Assembly (NCBI RefSeq): GCF_015143595.1 | Contig: NZ_WYEU01000001.1 | Span: 558,001 to 622,000, forward strand | Source of the DNA: Sneathiella sp. P13V-1 | GTDB taxonomy: Bacteria > Pseudomonadota > Alphaproteobacteria > Sneathiellales > Sneathiellaceae | Length of the DNA stretch: 64,000 bases | Reading direction: 5' to 3' | Part shown: in pieces, positions 25,199 to 34,250 of the stretch | Layout of the letters: the number at the start of each line of letters is the position of its first letter | Numbering within the stretch: position 1 is the first letter of the stretch | Notes under the pieces: generated by a model | The model's input: the letters and a program-made list of their open reading frames with translations, nothing else | Told to the model about the DNA's origin: nothing | The model's database searches: none | Position numbers and translations under genes: made by a program

Positions 25199-25263
25199 TT
25201 TTTCCTCTATTTTTGTTATTTCTATTTAATAATATTTTTTTTCATATAGTTTTGTTCACGACA
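25199..25263 (-). repeat. Tn7-like terminal end with two 19-bp direct repeats
   Basis: Read inward on the minus strand the end starts TGTCGTGAAC (25263 to 25254), then repeat 1 AACAAAACTATATGAAAAA (25238-25256) and, 20 bases further, repeat 2 AACAAAAATAGAGGAAAAA (25199-25217). The repeats match at 16 of 19 positions and share orientation. A TGT terminus followed by 19-22-bp direct repeats is the pattern of TnsB-binding sites in Tn7-family ends. If insertion made a 5-bp duplication, the copy on this side would be 25264-25268 (CCACC) or an offset of it. Confidence 0.6.
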
Positions 25264-26105
25264 CCACCGCCCACAAGCGCGGCAACAGATGTTGAATGGT
25301 GGGGATCGCGAAAAGGGCGCGCGCGGGTAAGCCCCCCTTCTTTAATCTCTCCTGCGATACTGGCGATCATACTGACCTCCAGCGCTTCTTCCGCATCCAG
25401 GGGTGGTAATATCCCCGGCAATCTTGCCGCCAACATGGATTTTCCGGAACCGGGTGGACCACTCATCAGAAGGTTATGCCCCCCTGCCGCTGCTACTTCC
25501 AGCGCCCTTTTCGCACTTTCCTGCCCTTTGATATCTTCAAGGCCAAGATAAGCTGAGCTCTCCTCTATCTGCCCTCGAGTCGGCGGAGAGAGAACCTGCG
25601 TTCCTTTGAAATGATTAATCAGCTCCAAGAGATTGGCGGGGGCTAAAACCTCTAGATCCCCTGCCCATAAGGCTTCGCTTCCGGTTTCCTTGGGACAAAT
25701 CATATTTTTGTCCTGCGCAACTGCTTCGACGGCTGAGGGCAAAACACCTGAAACCGCGTTGCAGCTGCCATCCAATGACAGCTCTCCCATCACAAGATAA
25801 CCTTCCAATTCTTCCGGGGGCAGGACACCCATGGCAGCCAAAACCCCAAGGGCAATGGGAAGGTCGTAATGCGCCCCTTCTTTTGGAAGATCAGCCGGAG
25901 CCAGATTAACCGTAATACGTTTTGGAGGAAGGCCAACACCCAGTGAATTAAGCGCCGCCCGCACCCTTTCGCGGCTTTCCGCAACCGATTTATCTGCAAG
26001 GCCAACGATGGTGAAAGCTGGCAGGCCACTGCTCATTTGAACCTGAACGGAAACGGTCTTCACCTCCATCCCCTGAAAGGCGACCGTATAGACGCGCGAC
26101 TGCAT
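25264..26105 (-). pseudogene. comM: comM 5' half, interrupted by the island
   Basis: Encodes the ComM (YifB, Mg-chelatase-like AAA+) N-terminus: MQSRVYTVAFQGMEVKTVSV, GLADKSVAESRERVRAAL and Walker A SGPPGSGKSMLAARLPGI. It breaks off right after PHHSTSVAALVGGG; seven foreign codons follow to a stop at 25242-25244. The Walker B (LFLDELPEF), the sensor and the C-terminal half are missing from the window. ComM is a branch-migration helicase that aids natural transformation, so recombination of long heterologous DNA should be reduced. Its 3' half should lie beyond the far end of the island. Confidence 0.88.
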
Positions 26106-26155
26106 ATTCCCCCCTCTTAACCCCCAATTAGAAGAGAAAAGGATAGCAGGATTTA

Positions 26156-26183
26156 GGCTGGCGTTAATTTATGAACACCAGCC
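26156..26183 (-). terminator. Hairpin between gshB and comM
   Basis: GGCTGGCGTT (26156-26165) pairs with AACACCAGCC (26174-26183) with one mismatch over ten bases and an 8-base loop. It lies 20-50 bases past the gshB stop, but no U-tract follows, so termination may be partial; gshB and comM were probably co-transcribed in the ancestor. Confidence 0.45.
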
Positions 26184-26203
26184 CGGATTTTAATAGGATT
26201 AAA

Positions 26204-27142
26204 TCAGAGTTTTGCTTCGATGCAGTCCCAGATCTCAGCTTCCAGTTTCACACCGTCATAACGGTTGATTTCCTGAATGCCTGTTGGGGAGGTGACGTTA
26301 ATCTCTGTCATATAATCGCCAATCACATCGATCCCGACAAAGATCAGGCCCTGCTCTTTCAAAGACGGGCCAATAATATCACAGATTTCCTGCTCCCGCG
26401 GGGTGAGTTCCGTTTTGAGGGCTTGGCCGCCCACATGCATGTTGGAACGGCTTTCACCCTCCTGAGGGACGCGGTTGATGGCACCAACGGGTTTTCCATC
26501 CACCAGAATGATCCGTTTGTCGCCATTGCGAACTTCAGGCAGATATTTCTGAATGATCATTGGCTCACGGTAGAACTCGTTGAACAGCTCATGGATCACC
26601 GTGAGGTTCTCATCTCCCGGTTTCAGGTGGAACACACCTGCGCCGCCATTGCCGTAAAGCGGCTTGATAATGATGTCTTTATGTTCTTCCCGGAAGGCTT
26701 TCATTTCTTCCAGATTGGAGGAAATGAGGGTTGGTGGGAGAACCCCATCAAAGTGGGTTACAAAAATCTTTTCAGGTGCATTTCGAACGCTGACCGGATC
26801 ATTGACGACAAGTGTTTTTGGATGCACACGCTCCAGCAAATGGGTGGCTGTGATGTAGGACATGTCAAAGGGAGGGTCCTGACGCATCAATACAACATCT
26901 GTATCCGCCAGATTAATGCGTTCCGCATCACCTAACGTGTAATGGTTTCCATGTTCGCGGCGCACTTCAAGAGGCCGTGCTGTTGCAATGACCTCACCGT
27001 CCAGGAAGGACAGATCCTGAGGGCCGTAGTGGTATAATTTATACCCGCGGGCCTGCGCTTCCAGCGCCAGAACAAAGGTACTATCGCCATTGATATCAAT
27101 GGATTCGATAGGGTCCATCTGGATTGCAACGGTTAAACTCAT
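26204..27142 (-). CDS. gshB: Glutathione synthetase
   Basis: 312 residues, ATP-grasp fold, the bacterial GshB length. Characteristic segments are [20 protein letters not shown] at the N-terminus, [36 protein letters not shown] (ATP grasp), [15 protein letters not shown] and the C-terminal [20 protein letters not shown]. It joins gamma-glutamylcysteine and glycine using ATP in the cytoplasm. Position next to comM and the BON/yraN genes is the usual alphaproteobacterial arrangement. Confidence 0.96.
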   Translation of the reverse strand: MSLTVAIQMDPIESIDINGDSTFVLALEAQARGYKLYHYGPQDLSFLDGEVIATARPLEVRREHGNHYTLGDAERINLADTDVVLMRQDPPFDMSYITATHLLERVHPKTLVVNDPVSVRNAPEKIFVTHFDGVLPPTLISSNLEEMKAFREEHKDIIIKPLYGNGGAGVFHLKPGDENLTVIHELFNEFYREPMIIQKYLPEVRNGDKRIILVDGKPVGAINRVPQEGESRSNMHVGGQALKTELTPREQEICDIIGPSLKEQGLIFVGIDVIGDYMTEINVTSPTGIQEINRYDGVKLEAEIWDCIEAKL

Positions 27143-27218
27143 GGTTTTTTCCTAAATTATTAATATCCGCACACGCCCGCTTGGAATGTAATTCGAACTT
27201 GGATTTATGCAAGAGAAG

Positions 27219-27827
27219 TTAGGTTTTCTGCTTTTTTCTTTTGGGCGAATCTTTGGTAATTGCGTGACTGATTATTTTCCGAACGCCAGAGATATCCCGG
27301 GCATGTAGATATACCCGTTCGATTTCATCGCTGTCCTGACCAATTCCAAAGATATACACAACCCGGTTCACTGTATCGAAGGAGTAATTCACATGCTTGA
27401 TGGAAGTGTCCTGAAGTACTCTGGTTTTTAGTTTGGCAGATATCCAGCTGTCTTCGGTGGCATTGACGACGGTGTTCTTATCACTGATTTGCAGCTCATT
27501 TATCACCTCGCGAACGCCGTCAATTTTCCAGATAAGTTCGGCAACAAGGCGCCGCGTATTTGCGTTCTGCACCTCACCCGTTAACAGAACACGCCCCTCA
27601 ATAACAGTGGTGGAGACATCGACAAACAGGCTCTGACTTTCTTTTAAAAGCCGGTCCACGATGCTCACTTTTATCTGCCCGTCTTCAAACGCATCACTCA
27701 CCGAGCGCTCTTCCGCGACCACAACACCTGCAATCGCCGCCCCACCAAGCGCAGCCCCAACCGGGGTACATCCGGACAAGACACCAAGACCCAATATACC
27801 CAGCATGAAAATACCGCAGAATTTCAT
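27219..27827 (-). CDS. BON-domain outer-membrane lipoprotein, DolP-like
   Basis: About 202 residues. Lipoprotein signal MKFCGIFMLGILGLGVLSGC with the lipobox LSGC, then two BON domains (DRLLKESQSLFVDVSTTVIE to GVREVINELQI, and WISAKLKTRVLQDTSIKHVN to ISGVRKIISHAI) and a Lys-rich tail. DolP homologues bind anionic lipids and protect outer-membrane integrity. I place the start at the ATG at 27827 because it begins the lipoprotein signal; the longer frame to 27959 would run into yraN. In gammaproteobacteria dolP likewise neighbours yraN and lpoA, supporting the assignment. Confidence 0.82.
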   Translation of the reverse strand: MKFCGIFMLGILGLGVLSGCTPVGAALGGAAIAGVVVAEERSVSDAFEDGQIKVSIVDRLLKESQSLFVDVSTTVIEGRVLLTGEVQNANTRRLVAELIWKIDGVREVINELQISDKNTVVNATEDSWISAKLKTRVLQDTSIKHVNYSFDTVNRVVYIFGIGQDSDEIERVYLHARDISGVRKIISHAITKDSPKRKKQKT

Positions 27828-27897
27828 TGAAAATGACCTCAACTGTTCTTTTTCGCCACTATATCGGCAACTGTTATTCTTATAAAGCCTGACCTTG

Positions 27898-28266
27898 TTA
27901 CCATGCGTTTTTGACATGAATGGGACGGCTTTTGAAATTCCGAACGACGATGACATCATGCCGCAAGTCCATCTGACTATATTGTGATTTTTTGGCTGTA
28001 AGATTGCATAACGCGCGCGATATTCTTTGTTGCTGCAACTGACTTACAGCCAACAAGCCTTCTTCCAGGGATGGGCGAAACTTCACCTCAACGGCGATCA
28101 GGGTTTGCCCCTTTTTCGCAATAATATCGATCTCCCCCTGAGGGGTTTTCAACTGCCTGGCCACAATGCGGTACCCCTTAAGGCGCAGATAGAAAGCCGC
28201 AACTGTTTCGGCCCGCTGCCCTTTCTTAAAATGCAGCCTCTTGCTTTCCAATTGATCCGCTGTCAA
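27898..28266 (-). CDS. yraN: YraN family protein (UPF0102), nuclease-like fold
   Basis: 122 residues with the family core RAETVAAFYLRLKGYRIVAR, QLKTPQGEIDIIAKKGQT and LIAVEVKFR, which is a PD-(D/E)xK-like arrangement (Glu, Asp, Glu-x-Lys). The start is TTG at 28264-28266, preceded by AGGCAGGA. The cellular role is unresolved; it has been linked to DNA metabolism. It is followed by the DolP-like gene. The rsmI gene commonly found directly upstream is absent here. Confidence 0.88.
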   Translation of the reverse strand: MTADQLESKRLHFKKGQRAETVAAFYLRLKGYRIVARQLKTPQGEIDIIAKKGQTLIAVEVKFRPSLEEGLLAVSQLQQQRISRALCNLTAKKSQYSQMDLRHDVIVVRNFKSRPIHVKNAW

Positions 28267-28384
28267 ATTCCTGCCTCAGTTATAGGGTTCCCTGACGGTA
28301 GAATGACATTAATTTCTTGCCGCTCCAAGCCCCATGCTTTTAGACTGCAACAAATACCATGTCCCAATTTTAGGAGCATATGAC

Positions 28385-29854
28385 GTGCGTTTGAAACATA
28401 GTCAGACATCCAAAACGACAAAGCTCATCACTTCCCTATTTATGTGCTGCCTGCTGGGACTGAGCGCCTGCCAAACTGTCGATTTTGGCGGTAGCAATCA
28501 AGCCGAAACTCCAAAACCCGTCGAGACCAAAAAGCCTGAACCAGACCCGAAAGCCTTGGAAGCGGAAGCCATGGCAAGAGAGAAAGCAGAAGCTGAACGT
28601 CTTCTTGCCGAACAGCGTAAAGCCGCAGCTGAAGAACAAGCGCGCCTCGAAGCCATGCCAAAAGGGCCTTCTCTATCTCTTCGCCCCCCCGAACTTACTC
28701 CGAAGGAGCAAATCTCTCGCATTGCGATTTTACTGCCTCTCACCGGGAAATACGAAAAGGTCGGCAATGACCTTCTGAAAGCGGCTTATCTTGCGCTTTT
28801 TGATCTAAGAAACGAGCAACTCAAACTCCAACCTTATGACACCAAAGGAACAGCTGAAGGGGCACTGCTGGCCACCCGCGCAGCTATCCGAGAAGGGGCG
28901 GAAGTGATTTTGGGGCCGCTTTTCTCTGATGCGGTAAAATCTGTTCGAAATGAAGCGGCCGGCCGGGTAAATGTAATCGCCTTCTCCACTGACATTACTG
29001 CCGCAGGAAGCGGGGCATATCTGATCGGCCTGACACCACAACAACAAATAGAGCGGGTTATGGGATTTGCCTATCAGCAGGGCATTTCAAAATTTGCCGT
29101 GCTTGCGCCAACAACCCCTTATGGGCAAACGGCCGTTGACAGTGTTCGCCAGACGGCGTCACAGCTGGGTGTATTTCTAACTCATATCAACCGATATCCC
29201 GCAGATCTGCCTCCTGGGTCTGAGGAGTTGCATGAGTATGCCAAGGAAATTGGCAATTATGAAGAACGCCAAAGGCAATTGCAGCTCGCCATTAAAGAGG
29301 TTGAAGACAAAGAAGATGACGTCTCAAAGGCAGAGTATAAACGCCTTAAAAAACTGGATACATTAGGGGATGTGCCTTTTGAAGCCATTATCATCCCGGA
29401 AGGCGGACAACGCCTTCGTGAATTGGCGCCGCTTCTGTCTTACTATGATATTGACCCGCTTAAAGTAAAATATATCGGCACCGGCCTTTGGGCAGATCGC
29501 AATCTGTCAACGGAACCTGCCTTGGTGGGTGGATGGTTCGCTGCCCCGTCCCCAGAGCCAAGCCGACAATTTCTGGAACGCTTTAAAGCCACATATGGAT
29601 ATTACCCGCCGCTTATCAGCAGCCTTGCCTATGACGCCTTTGCCCTAACAGGTATTCTGGCATCAGAAGGGGGCGAAGATAAATTCAGTAAATTGCGACT
29701 TGAAGATCCAGATGGATTTGCTGGCTACAACGGAATTTTCCGTCTTCTACCAAATGGGCTAGCGCAACGCGGCCTTGCCGTGATGACCATTGGGCAATCT
29801 GAACTGGAAGTCTTAGAACCTGCCCCGGACAGCTTTACACCTGCAATTAACTAA
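28385..29854 (+). CDS. LpoA/YraM-like lipoprotein (penicillin-binding protein activator)
   Basis: About 490 residues. The GTG at 28385 has AGGAG eight bases upstream; the nearby ATG (28379) runs straight into a stop. The signal ends in the lipobox LLGLSAC. A Lys/Glu/Ala-rich linker (roughly residues 35-85) precedes a type I periplasmic-binding fold (RIAILLPLTGKYEKVGNDLL, GAEVILGPLFSDAVKSVRNE, GIFRLLPNGLAQRGLAV). Homologues (LppC/LpoA) sit in the outer membrane and activate peptidoglycan synthases. It is divergent from yraN and overlaps hemW tail-to-tail by 8 bases. Confidence 0.85.
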   Translation: MRLKHSQTSKTTKLITSLFMCCLLGLSACQTVDFGGSNQAETPKPVETKKPEPDPKALEAEAMAREKAEAERLLAEQRKAAAEEQARLEAMPKGPSLSLRPPELTPKEQISRIAILLPLTGKYEKVGNDLLKAAYLALFDLRNEQLKLQPYDTKGTAEGALLATRAAIREGAEVILGPLFSDAVKSVRNEAAGRVNVIAFSTDITAAGSGAYLIGLTPQQQIERVMGFAYQQGISKFAVLAPTTPYGQTAVDSVRQTASQLGVFLTHINRYPADLPPGSEELHEYAKEIGNYEERQRQLQLAIKEVEDKEDDVSKAEYKRLKKLDTLGDVPFEAIIIPEGGQRLRELAPLLSYYDIDPLKVKYIGTGLWADRNLSTEPALVGGWFAAPSPEPSRQFLERFKATYGYYPPLISSLAYDAFALTGILASEGGEDKFSKLRLEDPDGFAGYNGIFRLLPNGLAQRGLAVMTIGQSELEVLEPAPDSFTPAIN

Positions 29855-31028
29855 GCAAATGCGCAAGAACACTGTTTAAGACAAAGCGCCCCTCATCAGT
29901 TGCGGCAACATAGTCATCGGTTTTTACAAGAAGGCCTGCATCCACCAAGGATCGCAGGTTTTCGCCTTTGACGACCTGATCAAATTGAAGGCTTGTAATC
30001 CGTTCGAAATTTTCAAACCACACCCCTTCCTTCAACCGAAGTCCCATCAGAAGCGTCTCTTCCGCCATTTCCATGGGGTTAGAGATGATAGACTCAGCTT
30101 CGGTTCCGTGGCCCTGCTCCATAACTTTCTGAAGCCAGCTTTCCGGTTTTTTAGTCTGGTTGGTCGCCATTCGCCTGGCAGCGGTGGGAAGCCGCCCGTG
30201 GGCCCCTGGACCCACACCCAGATACCCGCCATATCGCCAGTAGGTCAGGTTATGACGGCATTCCGCGCCCGGTTTTGCATGGTTTGAAATCTCATAGGAT
30301 GGCAATCCGGCATTAGCGCAAATCTCTTGCGTGGCCATATACATTTCTTCAGCGATTTCATCTTTGGGAAGGTTGAACTCCCCCCGCTTGTAAGCCCCTG
30401 CAAATCCTGTATTGGGCTCAATCGTCAACTGGTAAAGGGAGATGTGATCCCCAGCTAAAGAGAGCGCCGCTTTTAAATCAGCCTCCCATTCCTGCAAGGT
30501 TTGATCCGGCAATGCGTAGATCAAATCAAAGGAAATGTTGGGAAAGATATTCCGCGCCATGTCGATGGTCTGCCGCGCTTCTTTCACAGAATGTTCACGC
30601 CCCAAAAACCGAAGAGCCTCATCCCGCAGGGACTGCACCCCCATGGACAGACGATTGACCCCCGCCTCATGATATCCCTTGAAATTCTCCGCCTCGGCAG
30701 AGGTAGGATTGGCTTCCAAGGAGATTTCAATATCCGAAGCGATGGGAAAACGCGCCTTCACACCGTCAATCAAGTCATTGACAGTATCAGGTGACATCAA
30801 GGACGGGGTGCCGCCCCCAAAGAATATACTGGTAACCGTTTGCGGCTCTATCCTGTCTGCAAAATACTGAAATTCAGCAAGCAAGGCATCAGTCCATACA
30901 CGTTGATCCACTGAGTCACGAACATGACTGTTAAAATCGCAATAAGGGCATTTCTTGCGGCAAAATGGCCAATGAAAATAGATCCCGAATCCGGGATCCG
31001 GGGCCTTATTTGCCGCCAAAGCAGGCAT
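29847..31028 (-). CDS. hemW: HemW-family radical SAM heme chaperone
   Basis: 393 residues. The radical SAM cluster motif [10 protein letters not shown] follows GIYFHWPF, and [20 protein letters not shown] and [20 protein letters not shown] are typical. It has the HemN-like C-terminal domain ([20 protein letters not shown]). It lacks the extra features of true HemN, so a heme-trafficking HemW is more likely than coproporphyrinogen oxidase. It overlaps rdgB by 23 bases in the same operon. Confidence 0.93.
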   Translation of the reverse strand: MPALAANKAPDPGFGIYFHWPFCRKKCPYCDFNSHVRDSVDQRVWTDALLAEFQYFADRIEPQTVTSIFFGGGTPSLMSPDTVNDLIDGVKARFPIASDIEISLEANPTSAEAENFKGYHEAGVNRLSMGVQSLRDEALRFLGREHSVKEARQTIDMARNIFPNISFDLIYALPDQTLQEWEADLKAALSLAGDHISLYQLTIEPNTGFAGAYKRGEFNLPKDEIAEEMYMATQEICANAGLPSYEISNHAKPGAECRHNLTYWRYGGYLGVGPGAHGRLPTAARRMATNQTKKPESWLQKVMEQGHGTEAESIISNPMEMAEETLLMGLRLKEGVWFENFERITSLQFDQVVKGENLRSLVDAGLLVKTDDYVAATDEGRFVLNSVLAHLLS

Positions 31029-31617
31029 TGATCAACTGGCGGAAAGCGTCCGCACGGTGGCTTATGGCATGCTTTTCAGCAGGCTCCATTTCGGCAAAAG
31101 TTATGTCCATACCATCCGCGACAAAAACCGGATCATATCCAAAGCCTTTATCACCACGCATAGGCCAGACAAATTGTCCGTTCACGCGCCCTTCGAAACT
31201 TTCCATATGCCCATCAGGCCAGGCAAGTGTCAGCGCACAAATGAAAGACGCTGGTGTCGGGATAGAATGTCCCCCCTCTTCCAGCTTGTCTTTCACCGCC
31301 TGCATGGCAACTGTGAAATCTTTGCCAGGTCCCGCCCAACGCGCGGAGTATATACCCGGATCACCATTCAAGGCCTCAACCGCAAAGCCGGAATCATCAC
31401 TTAGGGAAATCTCACCAGATGCTTTTGCCGCCGCCAGCGCTTTGATTTCCGCATTGGCGATAAAGGTATCGCCATCTTCTACGGGTTCGGGCAGTCCGAG
31501 TTCACCTGCAGAAATGGGGGTCACGTTAAATTCGGCGAGCAATTCACCGATTTCACGGACTTTTCCTGCGTTATGGCTGGCAACAACCAGCTTATTTCCG
31601 TCGAACTGCCGTGCCAT
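31006..31617 (-). CDS. rdgB: RdgB/HAM1 non-canonical purine NTP pyrophosphatase
   Basis: 203 residues. Family motifs are [49 protein letters not shown] and [12 protein letters not shown], and the C-terminal [12 protein letters not shown] is conserved. It hydrolyses dITP, dXTP and ITP to monophosphates, keeping deaminated purines out of nucleic acids. It stands 2 bases after rph in the leftward operon rph-rdgB-hemW, a common bacterial order. Confidence 0.96.
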   Translation of the reverse strand: MARQFDGNKLVVASHNAGKVREIGELLAEFNVTPISAGELGLPEPVEDGDTFIANAEIKALAAAKASGEISLSDDSGFAVEALNGDPGIYSARWAGPGKDFTVAMQAVKDKLEEGGHSIPTPASFICALTLAWPDGHMESFEGRVNGQFVWPMRGDKGFGYDPVFVADGMDITFAEMEPAEKHAISHRADAFRQLINACFGGK

Positions 31618-31619
31618 TT

Positions 31620-32336
31620 TTAAATACCCAATGCCTCGCGCTGCAATTTACAAAGGTCCTGAACCCCTTTTTTGGCAAGGCTGAACATGGATGTAAATTG
31701 CGCTTCGGTGAACGGATCTTCTTCGGCTGTTCCCTGAATTTCAATGATACGGCCGTCAGAAGACAGAACAAAATTTGTATCGGCTTCAGCGTTGCTGTCT
31801 TCCGGGTAATCCAGATCCAGAACAGGCGTGCCTTTGTAAATACCACAGGAAACCGCGGCCACTTGCTGTTTCATTGGCACTTGCAAAATCTTGCCCTGCT
31901 CAACAAGTTTATCAAATGCCTGATACAACGCCACATAAGCGCCTGTGATCGACGCTGTGCGTGTTCCGCCATCTGCCTGAATAACATCACAGTCAACGGT
32001 AATCTGACGCTCACCAAAGCCTTCCATATCAACAACTGCGCGAAGAGAGCGGCCAATGAGGCGTTGAATTTCAACGGTACGGCCCTGCTGCTTACCACGC
32101 GCCGCTTCACGGCCCATGCGGCTACCGGTGGAACGTGGCAGCATGCCATATTCCGCGGTTACCCAGCCTTTACCTGTATTGCGAAGGAAAGGCGGCACAC
32201 GTTCCTCGATACTGGCTGTGCATAATACATGGGTGTTTCCGGCTTTAATAAAGCAGGAACCTTCAGCATTCATTGCATAGCCTGGCTCCAGAATAATATT
32301 TCTAAGCTCGTCAGCCTGTCTTCCAGATGGGCGCAT
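31620..32336 (-). CDS. rph: Ribonuclease PH
   Basis: About 238 residues. [20 protein letters not shown] begins the protein, with the ATG at 32336 chosen over an upstream in-frame ATG (32393) because family members start here. Conserved blocks are [36 protein letters not shown] and [20 protein letters not shown]. It is a phosphorolytic 3'-5' exonuclease that trims tRNA 3' ends. It is divergent from hrcA across about 140 bases. Confidence 0.96.
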   Translation of the reverse strand: MRPSGRQADELRNIILEPGYAMNAEGSCFIKAGNTHVLCTASIEERVPPFLRNTGKGWVTAEYGMLPRSTGSRMGREAARGKQQGRTVEIQRLIGRSLRAVVDMEGFGERQITVDCDVIQADGGTRTASITGAYVALYQAFDKLVEQGKILQVPMKQQVAAVSCGIYKGTPVLDLDYPEDSNAEADTNFVLSSDGRIIEIQGTAEEDPFTEAQFTSMFSLAKKGVQDLCKLQREALGI

Positions 32337-32393
32337 CGTGTTTCCTTCGTTCACAGATGATATTGTAAGTCTGCGTCTCTTGTAGCGCCTCAC

Positions 32394-32420
32394 CTTGATT
32401 GACGCAAGGCTCCCCCTTTA
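32394..32420 (+). promoter_or_regulatory. Heat-shock sigma-32-like promoter for hrcA-grpE
   Basis: CTTGATT (32394-32400), 11 bases, then CCCCCTTTA (32412-32420) resembles the sigma-32 consensus CTTGAAA-N11-15-CCCCATNT. It lies about 60 bases upstream of hrcA. I searched the upstream region for a CIRCE inverted repeat (TTAGCACTC-N9-GAGTGCTAA) and saw none. Confidence 0.45.
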
Positions 32421-32479
32421 CTACATATGACTAAATTTGATGTACTATCGTCAGCGCTTCCATTGGGTTATGGTGCAGA

Positions 32480-33508
32480 ATGGATATTCGAGAATTAAAC
32501 GACAGAAGCCGAGAGATTTTCCGCGCGATTGTGGAGAACTTTCTTGAAACGGGGGAGCCGCTCGGCTCTCGTAGTCTGTCACGCATCGAAAATATCGGCC
32601 TCTCCCCTGCTTCCATCCGAAATATCATGGCGGATCTGACTGATGCAGGGCTTCTCTATTCCCCTCATGTATCGGCGGGGCGCTTACCAACACAAATGGG
32701 AATGCAGCTTTTCGTAGATGGGCTGTTGGAAGTTGGCAACCTCACGGATGCAGAGCGGGCGGACATTAAAACCCGCTGCGCCGTAGATGGAAAAAACTTC
32801 GACGAAGTTTTAGGGGAAGCCAGCAGTATGCTCTCAGGCCTGTCCAATTGTGCGTCTTTAGTGATGGCACCAAAGACGGACAGCCCGGTTAAACAAATTG
32901 AATTTGTGAACCTTGGGGGCAATCGGGCCTTGGTGATTATGGTCACCGCCGATGGACAGGTAGAAAACAGAACCATTGAACTTCCGTTGGGGTTAAGCCC
33001 CAGCGCCCTGATTGAAGCTGGTAACTACCTCACTCACCGCCTTCAAGGGAAAACGCTTTCAGAGGTAAAAAGCCAAATCCGAAAAGAGATCTCATCTCAG
33101 GAAGCGGAACTGGATGATCTGACCGCTGGTCTTGTTGAGAAGGGAATCGCCAGTTGGGGCGGTAAAGAAACCCTGATTGTCAAAGGCTACTCCAACCTGC
33201 TGCAGGACGTCCAGGCCGTTGAAGATCTGGAACGGGTCAAACAGCTTTTTGACACTCTGGAGGCCGGCAAGGAAGGTATAAAACTGCTGGAATTGGCCGA
33301 GGGCGGGAGCGGTGTGCGTATTTTTATTGGGGCTGAGAACAATCTTTTCTCGCTTTCCGGCACATCAATGATTATCTCTCCCTATCAGAATAGTAGAAAT
33401 CAGGTAGTTGGTGCCCTTGGAGTTATTGGCCCAACCCGCCTTAACTACGCGCGTATCATCCCAATGGTGGATTATACGGCAAAGATTATTGGTCGTTTGC
33501 TGGACTGA
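32480..33508 (+). CDS. hrcA: Heat-inducible transcription repressor HrcA
   Basis: 342 residues. The winged-helix N-terminus (RSREIFRAIVENFLETGEPL, GLSPASIRNIMADLTDAGLL, PHVSAGRLPT) is canonical, and the C-terminal IGPTRLNYARIIPMVDYTAK closes the family pattern. HrcA normally binds CIRCE and is kept active by GroEL. No CIRCE element is visible in this window, so its targets probably lie at groESL elsewhere. It is followed by grpE after 28 bases. Confidence 0.96.
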   Translation: MDIRELNDRSREIFRAIVENFLETGEPLGSRSLSRIENIGLSPASIRNIMADLTDAGLLYSPHVSAGRLPTQMGMQLFVDGLLEVGNLTDAERADIKTRCAVDGKNFDEVLGEASSMLSGLSNCASLVMAPKTDSPVKQIEFVNLGGNRALVIMVTADGQVENRTIELPLGLSPSALIEAGNYLTHRLQGKTLSEVKSQIRKEISSQEAELDDLTAGLVEKGIASWGGKETLIVKGYSNLLQDVQAVEDLERVKQLFDTLEAGKEGIKLLELAEGGSGVRIFIGAENNLFSLSGTSMIISPYQNSRNQVVGALGVIGPTRLNYARIIPMVDYTAKIIGRLLD

Positions 33509-33536
33509 TGTGACCAGCATATGAGGAAATGAAAAG

Positions 33537-34202
33537 ATGAGTAACAACAACCAGAATTCTTCTGAAAATCCTGAACAGGAAATGGAAAATACTGCTCAGA
33601 CCGAACAGGAAAATCTGGAAGGCGTCATGCAAGAAGACATCGATAACGGCGCCATGGATGCCCTGTCAGACGCAGAAGCAGCGGCTACCCCTGAAGAAGA
33701 GCTTTCTTTAGAGGAGCAGCAAGCCGCTGAGATTGCGGAGCTGAAAGACAAACTTCTACGCACTTTGGCGGATATGGAAAACCTTCGCCGCCGCGCAGAA
33801 AAAGACAAAGAAGACGCCCACAATTTTGCAGTGTCCAAATTTGCCCGCGATATGCTGGGTGTCTCTGACAATCTTCGCCGGGCACTGGATGCGGTTCCGG
33901 AAGAAGCCCGAACTGACGAGACCGTAAATAATATTCTGACCGGTGTCGAAATGACTGATTCAGAAATTTTGAAAACTTTTGCAAAGCACAAGATCGAAAA
34001 AATCGAATCTGTAGGCAAAAAGTTTGATCCAAACTTCCATCAAGCCATGTTTGAGATCGAAAACCCGGATGTGGAAACAGGAACGGTTCTGCAGGAAGTT
34101 CAGTCCGGTTATGTAATCGCCGGCCGTCTGCTTCGCCCATCTCTGGTGGGTGTGTCCAAAGGCGGGCAGGATAAACCTGCGGGTGTTGATCAAACCGCTT
34201 AA
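33537..34202 (+). CDS. grpE: Nucleotide exchange factor GrpE
   Basis: 221 residues. An acidic, disordered N-terminal tail (about 60 residues) precedes the long coiled coil (EIAELKDKLLRTLADMENLR, RRAEKDKEDAHNFAVSKFAR) and the beta-wing domain (FDPNFHQAMFEI, VLQEVQSGYVIAGRLLRPSL, VGVSK). It releases ADP from DnaK. Co-transcribed with hrcA; a terminator follows directly. Confidence 0.96.
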   Translation: MSNNNQNSSENPEQEMENTAQTEQENLEGVMQEDIDNGAMDALSDAEAAATPEEELSLEEQQAAEIAELKDKLLRTLADMENLRRRAEKDKEDAHNFAVSKFARDMLGVSDNLRRALDAVPEEARTDETVNNILTGVEMTDSEILKTFAKHKIEKIESVGKKFDPNFHQAMFEIENPDVETGTVLQEVQSGYVIAGRLLRPSLVGVSKGGQDKPAGVDQTA

Positions 34203-34221
34203 GAAGTAGATCAGATCACTT

Positions 34222-34250
34222 AAAAAGCCGCCTATTTCAGGCGGCTTTTT
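34222..34250. terminator. Bidirectional rho-independent terminator between grpE and rarD
   Basis: AAAAAGCCGCCT (34222-34233) pairs with AGGCGGCTTTTT (34239-34250) around a 5-base loop, with a T-run on the plus strand and an A-run on the other side. It serves grpE and the convergent rarD gene. Confidence 0.9.

Larger units (their letters stand above)
1..25263. mobile_element. Right-hand part of an inferred comM-integrated Tn7-like genomic island
   Basis: Everything left of 25263 differs from the chromosome to its right in composition, pseudogene load and gene content. The boundary cuts comM. The inner edge begins TGTCGTGAAC when read inward on the minus strand and is followed by two near-identical 19-bp repeats and a TnsE-like gene, as expected of a Tn7-family end. 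The cargo is a catabolic cluster, AbiE and an IS3 remnant. The left end, the rest of comM and any tnsABC genes would lie outside the window. The island reading is inference; the broken comM and the composition change are directly visible. The cargo may have been assembled in several steps. Confidence 0.55.

Noticed and set aside
28266-28385. Degenerate rsmI remnant between yraN and the LpoA-like gene
   Set aside because: Only about 120 bases are available and no RsmI motif can be read in any frame; a simple divergent promoter region is more likely.
32336-32480. CIRCE element upstream of hrcA
   Set aside because: No TTAGCACTC-N9-GAGTGCTAA-like inverted repeat could be found on either strand.
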